Below are positions 1-5,931 of a DNA stretch of 8,144 nt, in pieces. Location: NCBI GenBank assembly GCA_013203365.1, contig JABMQG010000396.1:1-8144 (forward strand), read 5' to 3'. The notes under the pieces are model-generated. The model saw nothing but the letters and a program-made list of their open reading frames with translations, searched no databases and was not told the DNA's origin. The position numbers and the translations under genes were made by a program. Position 1 is the stretch's first letter. Each line of letters begins with the position of its first letter. Source of the stretch: Planctomycetota bacterium. GTDB taxonomy: Bacteria; Planctomycetota; Phycisphaerae; SM23-33; FEN-1343.

Positions 1-291
1 CTCCAGGAGGACCTCGACCTCGTCACCGGGTTTTATTTCCGCCGGGTTCTTGAACTCGTGTATATCCACGACGCCTTCGCTTATTAGCCCGACCTCCACG
101 AGCACGTCGTTGCCGATGATGCTCACAACCCGCCCGGCGAGGATCTTGCCCGGCTGGAACTGGGTGACGGTGGCGTTTATGGTCTCCCCGAGCTTGTTCG
201 GATCGTAGTCATCCCCAAGAAACTCCTGCAGTTGATTGTTGAGGTCTTCGTCGGAAAAACCCAAGGAATTGATCAGATTCTGGTCTACCAT
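1..291 (-). CDS. rpsA: 30S ribosomal protein S1, N-terminal part (runs off window edge)
   Basis: S1 binds mRNA on the 30S subunit and helps load it for translation initiation. Only the first 97 codons are present, read leftward from ATG at 291 and open to position 1. A leader of about 45 residues (MVDQNLINSLGF...) precedes an S1/OB-fold RNA-binding repeat starting near residue 48. Its core, GRVVSIIGNDVLVEVGL then SEGVVDIHEF (residues 53-80), matches the usual S1 pattern of a G-x-V-V strand, DVLVEVG and SEG-hydrophobic-EF, followed by a PGDEVEV strand. The start is supported by a weak AGGG at 296-299, four bases upstream. Other multi-repeat S1-domain proteins are possible because only one repeat is visible, but the acidic leader and first repeat fit bacterial S1 best. 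It is divergent from apt across a long spacer. Confidence 0.85.
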   Translation of the reverse strand, partial: MVDQNLINSLGFSDEDLNNQLQEFLGDDYDPNKLGETINATVTQFQPGKILAGRVVSIIGNDVLVEVGLISEGVVDIHEFKNPAEIKPGDEVEVLLE

Positions 292-391
292 ATCGCCCTA
301 ACCGTATGCTTAAAAAACCGCCTCGTGCTAAATCGGGGCCCTGTCGCCAACAACGCGCACCCACAGCCTCGGGGACCGGACCGCCCGGCCC

Positions 392-419
392 GCTTCGCCG
401 GTTCAAGTCACCGGCAAGC
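392..419. other. Bulged hairpin in the rpsA-apt spacer
   Basis: GCTT (392-395) and GCCGGT (397-402) pair with ACCGGC (410-415) and AAGC (416-419). This gives a 10-bp stem with one bulged C at 396 and a 7-nt loop. On the plus strand it is followed by TCTTT, too short a T-run for a confident intrinsic terminator, and no plus-strand gene lies upstream in the window. On the minus strand it sits about 100 nt before the S1 start, so it could be part of an rpsA leader. Confidence 0.4.
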
Positions 420-483
420 TCTTTACTGTATACGGCCCCGGCCTGCCGGACAAGGACAAACTTGAGCAGTTAACGATTTCCCC

Positions 484-534
484 GGCCTCTCCTGCCGATC
501 GCAGACGCCCCTGGCCGGGAAGGCGGAGCAGGCC
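484..534. other. Long bulged hairpin in the rpsA-apt spacer
   Basis: Three stem segments nest: GGCCT 484-488 with AGGCC 530-534, CTCC 489-492 with GGAG 525-528, and GCC 494-496 with GGC 522-524. There are single bulges at 493 and 529. The result is about 12 paired bases around a 25-nt apical region. Such pairing is not rare in GC-rich DNA, so functional structure is only a possibility. No known riboswitch motif is recognised. Confidence 0.3.
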
Positions 535-612
535 AATACGTTGGGTTGTCGATAATGGCCGGCGTTTAGAGAAAGACGTGCCTGGACGGCGTGTCTCTGG
601 GAGGCTAAGCTC

Positions 613-627
613 GCCCCCGCGCGGGGC
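613..627. other. Short GC hairpin containing a 12-nt perfect palindrome upstream of apt
   Basis: GCCCC (613-617) pairs with GGGGC (623-627) around a 5-nt loop. The core CCCCGCGCGGGG at 615-626 is a perfect palindrome. It lies 54 nt before the apt ATG, where it could be an operator or a leader hairpin. No factor can be named. Confidence 0.3.
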
Positions 628-669
628 CGGCAGCACGAGCCAACACAGGATGCCCCGCTATAAGGTGTG

Positions 670-675
670 AAGGAG
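670..675 (+). promoter_or_regulatory. Ribosome binding site that fixes the apt start
   Basis: AAGGAG at 670-675 is six bases before ATG 682. It lies inside the five-codon extension that would result from starting at the upstream in-frame GTG at 667, so it argues for the ATG at 682. Confidence 0.75.
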
Positions 676-681
676 CTATCA

Positions 682-1200
682 ATGATCGCACTGGAACGGT
701 TGATTCGGGATGTACCGGACTTCCCCAGGTCGGGCATCATCTTCAAGGACATCACGCCTCTGTTGGCCGACGCGGCCGGCCTGGCCGAGACGATCGACCG
801 GCTGGTCGCACCTTTCGCCGGTACCGGCGTCGAGGTCATATGCGCAGCAGAGAGTCGTGGTTTCATTTTCGGCACGGCCGCGGCGGTCAAAATGGGCGTT
901 GGGTTCGTCCCCATCCGCAAGCCGGGAAAGCTGCCGGGGGAGACTATCAGCACGGAGTATGATTTGGAATACGGCACGGACAAGCTCGAGATGCACGTGG
1001 ACGCCTTGCGCCCGGGCCATCGCGTGCTGATGATCGACGACTTGCTGGCCACGGGTGGCACCATGGCCGCCTGCTGCCGAATGGTAAATCAGCTTGGAGC
1101 CAAGATCGTTGGCGTCGGCTTCGTGATTGAGTTGTGTTTTCTCAACGGCCGGGAGCAGCTAGCCGGTTACGACGTACGTTCGCTCATAAAGGTCGAATGA
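682..1200 (+). CDS. apt: Adenine phosphoribosyltransferase
   Basis: This cytoplasmic purine-salvage enzyme converts adenine and PRPP to AMP and pyrophosphate. The 172-residue product has the usual family length. The N-terminus LIRDVPDFPRSGIIFKDITPLL (residues 7-28) is the characteristic APRT opening. AAESRGFIFG is the conserved segment near the base site. RKPGKLPGET...EYGTD is the flexible catalytic loop. VLMIDDLLATGGT (residues 115-127) is the 13-residue PRPP-binding motif with its paired aspartates. A GTG at 667 is in frame, but AAGGAG at 670-675 places the start at ATG 682, and APRT proteins normally begin just before this IRDVPDFP segment. The gene stands alone between rpsA (divergent) and the radical SAM gene (convergent, 42-nt gap with no clear terminator). 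Nothing is missing or truncated. Confidence 0.96.
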   Translation: MIALERLIRDVPDFPRSGIIFKDITPLLADAAGLAETIDRLVAPFAGTGVEVICAAESRGFIFGTAAAVKMGVGFVPIRKPGKLPGETISTEYDLEYGTDKLEMHVDALRPGHRVLMIDDLLATGGTMAACCRMVNQLGAKIVGVGFVIELCFLNGREQLAGYDVRSLIKVE

Positions 1201-1242
1201 CAGCCCCTAACAGAATACGGTTGCCATCGGCTTGCTTTCGGG

Positions 1243-2172
1243 TCAACTGACGTCGACAGGCGTGTCGGTGCCGTAGAAGCATTCGACGCGAAGACCTTCC
1301 AGTCCTCGTCGGACTTGCCCGGCTATAGCGTCCAGTTCGGCATCGGAGAGGGCAGTTACGCTGGTTTCGGCCGGCGGGCGGGCGATGGTGTAAGCCTGAA
1401 CGTATTTAAGCCGGCCGCCGACCTCGAGGACGTGTCGCAGCCGGGCGACGTACAGTTCGATTTCTGTTTCCGTCGGGCCGAGGCCGTCGAGGCGGAAGAA
1501 GCAGCTTTGGATGACGATCGGCATGGCGCGCGCCAGGGACTCGATGTTTGCCAGGACGTTCTTGAACGGCACGCTCGTGCGGTGGATGCGGGTGAAGCGT
1601 TCTGACGATCCGGCGTCCAGCTTGGCCCAGATTTCGCCGTTGTTTGCCTCCAGGATCGGAAGAGCCCGGCGAAATACCTGGGTGTGAAAACGCGAGGCGT
1701 TGGAGATGACCACTATCTTCACGTCGGCCAGCTTGTGGCGGGCCTTGGCGTCGGCGACGACCTGTACCATGTGTGGAAAATTTCTACAGGCGGTCGGCTC
1801 GCCATCGCCACTGAAGGCGATGTCGTTGATCCGGCGGATCTCCGCCGGCACCGCGGCCAGCGGCGGTGAGGCCCAAAGCTCCCCGCTGGCGACCATATCA
1901 AGCATAGCGTTCAGTTCGCGAATCAACGTGCCGAGGTCCACGCCGACCGGGCCGGCCGCGTTTGGCCGATTCACCTGGCAGTAGACGCAATGGAAGTTGC
2001 ACTTTTGGGACGGGCTGAGATTGACACCTATACTCAGTCCGGCGGCTCGGCGGGAGATGACCGGGTAGACGTACAGGTTCCCCCCCCAAAGACGCGAATG
2101 GTCCTGCACCGCGGGCAACCGCCAAGCAGATCGGCCTTTTTCATGTTCGTATGGGTCGCTCATATCTGGCAT
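1243..2172 (-). CDS. Radical SAM protein, Tyw1/COG0731-like
   Basis: This is a cytoplasmic iron-sulfur enzyme expected to cleave S-adenosylmethionine to a 5'-deoxyadenosyl radical; its substrate is unknown. From ATG 2172 the product is 309 residues. CNFHCVYC (Cys58, Cys62, Cys65) is the canonical CxxxCxxC motif for the 4Fe-4S cluster, preceded by SRRAAGLSIGVNLSP (residues 40-54). AFSGDGEPT (119-127) is the GGE-like SAM-contact segment. This combination resembles COG0731, the family containing archaeal Tyw1 wyosine-base enzymes, but bacterial members are mostly uncharacterised, so a wyosine role is not claimed. The frame continues upstream to 2304, but that part overlaps the end of the exporter gene and lacks family features. 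ATG 2172 and ATG 2163 are the likely starts, and neither has a Shine-Dalgarno sequence. The exporter stop is 22 nt upstream, so cotranscription is likely. No second cluster-binding cysteine set was recognised. Confidence 0.85.
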   Translation of the reverse strand: MPDMSDPYEHEKGRSAWRLPAVQDHSRLWGGNLYVYPVISRRAAGLSIGVNLSPSQKCNFHCVYCQVNRPNAAGPVGVDLGTLIRELNAMLDMVASGELWASPPLAAVPAEIRRINDIAFSGDGEPTACRNFPHMVQVVADAKARHKLADVKIVVISNASRFHTQVFRRALPILEANNGEIWAKLDAGSSERFTRIHRTSVPFKNVLANIESLARAMPIVIQSCFFRLDGLGPTETEIELYVARLRHVLEVGGRLKYVQAYTIARPPAETSVTALSDAELDAIAGQVRRGLEGLRVECFYGTDTPVDVS

Positions 2173-2194
2173 TATAAGGTATCGGACCAGCCGA

Positions 2195-4345
2195 TCAGGA
2201 ACGACTTTCCCCGGCGATGAGCTGGGTTTCGAACAGTGCACGGTAGACGGCGCATCGCCCGAGCAGTTCGGCGTGGCCGCCGACATCGATGATTTGTCCG
2301 TCATTCATTACGACGAGCCGATCGGCGCTGAGGACGGTGTTGAACCGGTGGGCTATAAGCAACGTGGTGCGGCCGGCCATGAACTTTTCGATCGCCTGGT
2401 GTATCTTGGCCTCGCTCTCGGAGTCGATTTGGCTCATTGCCTCGTCGAAGATCAGGATCGTCGGGTCTCGGAGGATGGCGCGTGCGATGGCAATTCGCTG
2501 TCGTTGTCCGCCGCTGAGCGTAGTTCCGCGTTCGCCGACGATCGTGTCGTAACCTTGCGGCATCTGCCGGGCGAATTCATCGACAAATGCCTGCTTGGCC
2601 GCTGCCTTAATCTGCTCGTCAGTGGCGTGTTGTGCCCCGTAAGCAATGTTCTCGGCAACAGTGGCATGGAATATTACGGGCTCCTGCGGCACAAGCGCGA
2701 TCTGCTGGCGCAGCGACGCCAAGGTCACGTTGGCCAGGTCTATGCCGTCTACAAGCACGGCCCCGGCATCGGGGCAAAACAACCTTGGCAGCATGCTAAC
2801 GAGCGTGGTCTTTCCCGAGCCGTTGGCTCCGACGATGGCAACGCTCTGGCCATGCTCGATTCTCAGGTTCACATCGCGCAGTGCGGGCCTGGCGGCATTG
2901 GCGTAAGTGAAGCCGACGTTGCATAGTTCGATGCTTTTGGCGTGGCGAGGCAGTTCGGTTGCGCCGGGGCGGTCGGTCTCGGTCAGATCGTCATGCAATT
3001 GGAAAAGCTGCTGTGCGGCGGCGTCGGCGGCATGGAAACGGGTGACCACCTGAGACAGTCTCCTGGCCGGGTCGTACATGGCCGCCAATGTGGCCATCAA
3101 GGCCAGGAACACGTCCCTGTCAAGCTGTCCCTGGAAGACCCAGTAACCTGCGACGGCGGCGGCGGCCATGGCGGCAAGGACCCCCAGGGTCTCGACCGAC
3201 GGGCCGGTGGCGGAGTCTACGGCTACTTTGGGCTTGAGCTCCTTGTACAGCTGGCGGTTTATCGCACGAAATCGTTTCTGCTCGAACTGTTCGGCGGTGC
3301 AGGCCTTCACGACCCTAATGCCGTCAAGGGTTTCAACGAGCGAGCCCAGCATTCTCGCCTGGCTTTTGAGGGTCTTTTTCGTGGCCCGCCGCATCTGTTT
3401 ACCCAGTTGGCGAATCAACAGATACGTTAGCGGACCCGCCGCGCAGGCCAGCAGGGTCAGCTTCCAATTCAGATACAGCGCCACCGCGAAAGCCCCCAGC
3501 ATCTTCCCCGGCTCGACCAGCGTCTGGCCAAAAAGGGCAATCAAACCCGCCGCGACCTGGTTGGAGGCAACGACAAAACGGTTGATTATGTCGGAAGTGC
3601 CATTTGCGGCGAAGTGGCCCAGCGGCAGGCGCAGGGCAACCTCGTAGCATTCGCAGCGCAGGTCCATGATTGCGCGGTACACGGTCGTCTGAACCAGGTA
3701 ACCCTGCGCGAAACGGAACATGTCGCGCAGGATCGTCATCCCTAACCCCAGCGCAAGTACCCATACGAGCATGAAGTATCGATCCTGCCGTTGAGCCGGG
3801 CGTGGCACCTTTGCCACTATCCATCGCAAAGCCCTCGCATCCCAACGGGCCTCAGCGGGCGACACGACCGCAGTCCGTGGTTCTTTTGCGCCGCCGGCCG
3901 AATCGGCCACCAACAATGACCATCCGGCTTTGATATCACACTTAGCGAGTTCTTTGTGGAGGTCTTCGAACGACAGTGGCGTAGCCCGGCCCTCGTCACG
4001 GATTCCCACGATCCAGTCCAAGGGCTTGATGCCAGCGGTGGCCGCTGGCCCGGCGGCTTCGACGCCTGTCACAAGCATCACTTCCGTTAAGGTCCCCCAC
4101 GCCGCCTGCCCTTGGTCAGCGGTGATCTTGTGCCTTACCGTTGAGGCCTTCAGCCTCGATTGCGTCATTTTCTGATCGGACCAGCCGTGGAGGCCTTCTT
4201 CGCTGATGAGAATCTTCGCACCCGGCACGATTGCGCCGAGCCCGCCGGCCCACAACAGGCTGATCATAACGACGCAGAACACCGACGCCACCAGCCGGCC
4301 CTTGTAGGGCAAGACGTACTTGATTGATCGATAGAAGTCTTTCAT
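2195..4345 (-). CDS. MsbA-type ABC exporter (fused permease-ATPase) with PDZ-like periplasmic insert
   Basis: This inner-membrane half-transporter is expected to work as a dimer and export a lipid or other hydrophobic substrate by ATP hydrolysis. It has 716 residues, against about 580 for E. coli MsbA. TM1 is near residues 18-41. An extra segment of about 145 residues (44-188) follows before TM2 (190-206). Within it, residues 85-148 look like a PDZ domain: the run EAAGPAATAGIKPLDWIVGI followed by SFEDLHKEL and a closing SLLVAD strand. Later membrane helices occupy about 264-311 and 384-425. The nucleotide-binding domain has an A-loop tyrosine (Y481), Walker A GANGSGKT (506-513), Q-loop Q554, signature LSGGQRQR (610-617), Walker B ILIFDEA (630-636), D-loop SQID (638-641) and H-loop H666, so it should be active. 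ATG 4369 is in frame but lacks a ribosome site; GAGGGG at 4349-4354 supports ATG 4345, which gives the typical MKDFYRSIKYVLPYKGR opening. Substrate is unknown. Confidence 0.92.
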   Translation of the reverse strand: MKDFYRSIKYVLPYKGRLVASVFCVVMISLLWAGGLGAIVPGAKILISEEGLHGWSDQKMTQSRLKASTVRHKITADQGQAAWGTLTEVMLVTGVEAAGPAATAGIKPLDWIVGIRDEGRATPLSFEDLHKELAKCDIKAGWSLLVADSAGGAKEPRTAVVSPAEARWDARALRWIVAKVPRPAQRQDRYFMLVWVLALGLGMTILRDMFRFAQGYLVQTTVYRAIMDLRCECYEVALRLPLGHFAANGTSDIINRFVVASNQVAAGLIALFGQTLVEPGKMLGAFAVALYLNWKLTLLACAAGPLTYLLIRQLGKQMRRATKKTLKSQARMLGSLVETLDGIRVVKACTAEQFEQKRFRAINRQLYKELKPKVAVDSATGPSVETLGVLAAMAAAAVAGYWVFQGQLDRDVFLALMATLAAMYDPARRLSQVVTRFHAADAAAQQLFQLHDDLTETDRPGATELPRHAKSIELCNVGFTYANAARPALRDVNLRIEHGQSVAIVGANGSGKTTLVSMLPRLFCPDAGAVLVDGIDLANVTLASLRQQIALVPQEPVIFHATVAENIAYGAQHATDEQIKAAAKQAFVDEFARQMPQGYDTIVGERGTTLSGGQRQRIAIARAILRDPTILIFDEAMSQIDSESEAKIHQAIEKFMAGRTTLLIAHRFNTVLSADRLVVMNDGQIIDVGGHAELLGRCAVYRALFETQLIAGESRS

Positions 4346-4348
4346 AGG

Positions 4349-4354
4349 CCCCTC
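4349..4354 (-). promoter_or_regulatory. Ribosome binding site that fixes the ABC exporter start
   Basis: The minus strand reads GAGGGG, five bases from the end of GAGG to ATG 4345. The alternative in-frame ATG at 4369 has no comparable purine-rich site upstream. Confidence 0.6.
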
Positions 4355-4494
4355 ACGGTCAGCAGACATACACGCCGAAAACGTCTGTTACTTATAACGG
4401 TCAAGCCGTTCGGGGACAACCCATCGCAAGCGGTGCCGGCCCGTGCCGGCCGCTGGTGCCAAACCGGCGTGAGCGTCAAATCAACCCGGATCCG

Positions 4495-4512
4495 TTTTGC
4501 TTTTGCTTTTGC
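4495..4512. repeat. Hexanucleotide TTTTGC repeat, three units
   Basis: Three perfect TTTTGC copies lie just after the holB stop codon, within the 181-nt gap before the exporter. On the minus strand they read as AAAGCA repeats and would encode alternating Lys-Ala at the start of a small open frame (4518-4342). The repeat is short and could be simple slippage. The T-rich plus strand is A-rich on the transcribed minus strand, so it is not a terminator for holB. Confidence 0.6.
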
Positions 4513-4526
4513 TTTCATCCGCAACG

Positions 4527-5666
4527 TCATACATCCAGCGGGGCGCCTGTGGCGCACGTTATTACGACGTTGTCCCATACGGTCTTAGGATTCACGTTGC
4601 GCCACAGCAGTTGTTCATAGCGAGCCAGTTGCATAACCACATCGGCCGCTACTTCGGCGGTGAAGGCGTCGGCGATCCGGCCGATCTTGTCGGCTTGGTC
4701 GGCGTGGACGAGTGGCGTATGCCACCCGGCAGAGCTGACCATGGCGTCTTTGTACACGCTGGCCAGCAGTCCCAGCAGCAGGCCAGTCCCTTGTCTCGTG
4801 GCCAGGGAACGTGCCAGTTGCTTGTCAGTGACGGTGGTTGCATCCGCCAGCAACTCGGCCTGACGGTTCAGCCAGTCGCCGAGGTCCGCATCAACCGACT
4901 CGGTGAGTTCTGCCAGGCGTTGGAGCAGTTCGCACTTCGTCTTGTACAGCCCTGCCGCCGCCAACCGTTGGGACCGGCCCAGGCTACCCTGGGTGTATTC
5001 AGACCAGAACCTTGCCTCAGCTGATGCGACACCACCCTCCACCAGCTTACGGGCAACAAACTCCACCGGCAGCGGGCCAAAACGAACGACGGCGCATCGG
5101 CTGCGCGTGGTGGGCAGCAGCTCGGTGAGGGATTGGCAGATCAAGATGAGCGTAACGTCCGGCGGCGGCTCTTCGAGCGTCTTGAGCAGGGCATTTTGCG
5201 CGGGTTGGCTCATCAACTGTGCCTGGCTGACCACGAAGAACCTGCCTCGGCCAAACGCGCTGCGCCTGCCTGCCGCATCGATAATGAACTCGCGTACCAC
5301 TTCGATGCCCAGGCCCTGCATTTTGCGGGCCCGAACGTCCGGGTCGGCCGAATAGCGAGCCAGCTCTTTGGTTACTAGTTGATAGTCGGCGTGCGTCTGC
5401 AACTCCATGGCCCTGCAAGACGTGCACTGCCGGCAGGCGGCCGGGATAACGGCCTCATCGCCCAGTTGGGTGATTCTCCCGGAGTTGGTCGATTGCGTGG
5501 GCCGCTCGCACAGCAACACCTTGGCCAAGGCCTCGGCCGTGGTCCGCCGGCCCACGCCGACCGGCCCGGCGAAGATGTACGCATGGGGCCGGCGCGCCTT
5601 GCCTATGGTTAGCACGAGTTGTGCCACCGCAGCATCCTGACCCACGATGTCAGCCAAGTCCAGCAT
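4527..5666 (-). CDS. holB: DNA polymerase III subunit delta' (clamp loader)
   Basis: Delta' is the stator subunit of the clamp loader that places the sliding clamp on primed DNA during replication. The 379-residue product opens with DIVGQDAAVAQL and PHAYIFAGPVGVGRRT (residues 27-42), a degenerate P-loop in which the Walker lysine position is Arg. Cys53, Cys78, Cys81 and Cys84 form the zinc-module pattern seen in delta' and DnaX. RFFVVSQAQLMSQPAQNALLKTLEEPP spans about 142-168, and the sensor/arginine-finger SRC motif is at 189-191 in TTRSRCAVV. The C-terminal region is helical and poorly conserved, as expected. The same frame stays open to 6131, but that stretch is low-complexity and runs antisense into the next gene, whereas ATG 5666 sits at the normal delta' N-terminus. 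It has no Shine-Dalgarno sequence. It is divergent from the 5932 gene. Confidence 0.92.
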   Translation of the reverse strand: MLDLADIVGQDAAVAQLVLTIGKARRPHAYIFAGPVGVGRRTTAEALAKVLLCERPTQSTNSGRITQLGDEAVIPAACRQCTSCRAMELQTHADYQLVTKELARYSADPDVRARKMQGLGIEVVREFIIDAAGRRSAFGRGRFFVVSQAQLMSQPAQNALLKTLEEPPPDVTLILICQSLTELLPTTRSRCAVVRFGPLPVEFVARKLVEGGVASAEARFWSEYTQGSLGRSQRLAAAGLYKTKCELLQRLAELTESVDADLGDWLNRQAELLADATTVTDKQLARSLATRQGTGLLLGLLASVYKDAMVSSAGWHTPLVHADQADKIGRIADAFTAEVAADVVMQLARYEQLLWRNVNPKTVWDNVVITCATGAPLDV

Positions 5667-5772
5667 GGCCGGCGATGGTATACGGCCAGGGCCGACGATC
5701 AAAGGCAAAACTTGCCTGCCACTGGACCGATAAGTGAAACCCGGCCTGCCTGCGTTGGTTGCCGGGTCGGTT

Positions 5773-5814
5773 GGGCTTTTCTGTGTCGGGCTTTTCTGTG
5801 TCGGGCTTTTCTGT
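5773..5814. repeat. 15-bp tandem repeat, 2.8 copies
   Basis: The unit GGGCTTTTCTGTGTC occurs at 5773-5787 and 5788-5802, followed by a 12-base partial copy at 5803-5814. Copies are identical over their shared length. The unit length is a multiple of three, which keeps reading frames open across it and explains the artificial extension of holB on the minus strand. The position between two divergent starts allows a regulatory role, but a simple replication-slippage repeat is equally likely. Confidence 0.9.
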
Positions 5815-5885
5815 AGCAAGCCCGGCCGGCGCAGGGTACTCTGAAGCGGGTAACTTTTGCGCATGTCGAGTAAACCGACCCTGCC

Positions 5886-5913
5886 TTGGCGGGCCGGGGC
5901 GTCTTTGTAAGAT
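5886..5913 (+). promoter_or_regulatory. Weak candidate sigma70-like promoter for the exported-protein gene
   Basis: TTGGCG (5886-5891) and TAAGAT (5908-5913) are separated by 16 bases and each matches four of six consensus positions. Transcription would start near 5920, which leaves almost no leader ahead of the ribosome site at 5919-5925. That makes the assignment doubtful. Confidence 0.2.
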
Positions 5914-5931
5914 AAAAAAAGGAAGCTTGTA

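Larger units (their letters stand above)
292..681. other. 390-nt divergent spacer between rpsA and apt
   Basis: No convincing gene lies here; the open frames crossing it on either strand are extensions of frames antisense to rpsA or apt. It must hold the promoters for both flanking genes, but I see no clear -35/-10 pair. It contains three foldable segments (392-419, 484-534, 613-627), listed separately. Its length and structure leave room for a long rpsA leader, where ribosomal-protein autoregulation is common, or for an untranslated apt leader. Neither can be shown from sequence alone. Confidence 0.6.
5667..5931. other. 265-nt divergent spacer between holB and the exported-protein gene
   Basis: This stretch should contain the promoters for both flanking genes and carries the 15-bp tandem repeat at 5773-5814. 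The open frame crossing it on the minus strand extends holB upstream by translating the repeat as Lys-Ser-Pro-Thr-Gln units; it lacks protein-like conservation. I see no RNA gene. Confidence 0.55.

Noticed and set aside
392..419. Possible tRNA T-arm (GGTTCAAGTC)
   Set aside because: The flanking bases do not form a proper 5-bp T-stem around the 7-nt loop, and no acceptor, D or anticodon arms can be drawn. The pairing is better explained as a simple bulged hairpin.
428..437. GTATACGGCC shared with 5678-5687, both in divergent spacers
   Set aside because: A 10-base match is expected many times by chance in 8 kb, and its distances to the neighbouring starts differ (137 versus 11 nt).
423..1064. 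213-codon minus-strand frame antisense to apt
   Set aside because: It is a GC-rich shadow of apt, with low-complexity Ser/Arg/Ala composition and no recognisable domain.
1201..1242. Bidirectional terminator between convergent apt and the radical SAM gene
   Set aside because: The 42-nt gap shows no stable stem followed by a T-run on either strand.
2273..2926. 217-codon plus-strand frame antisense to the exporter ATPase domain
   Set aside because: The opposite strand encodes an intact ABC ATPase with all motifs; this frame has no family signature or ribosome site.
4396..4410. AACGG/CCGTT inverted repeat before the exporter, as a terminator or operator
   Set aside because: Only five base pairs, no T-run on the transcribed strand, and expected by chance.
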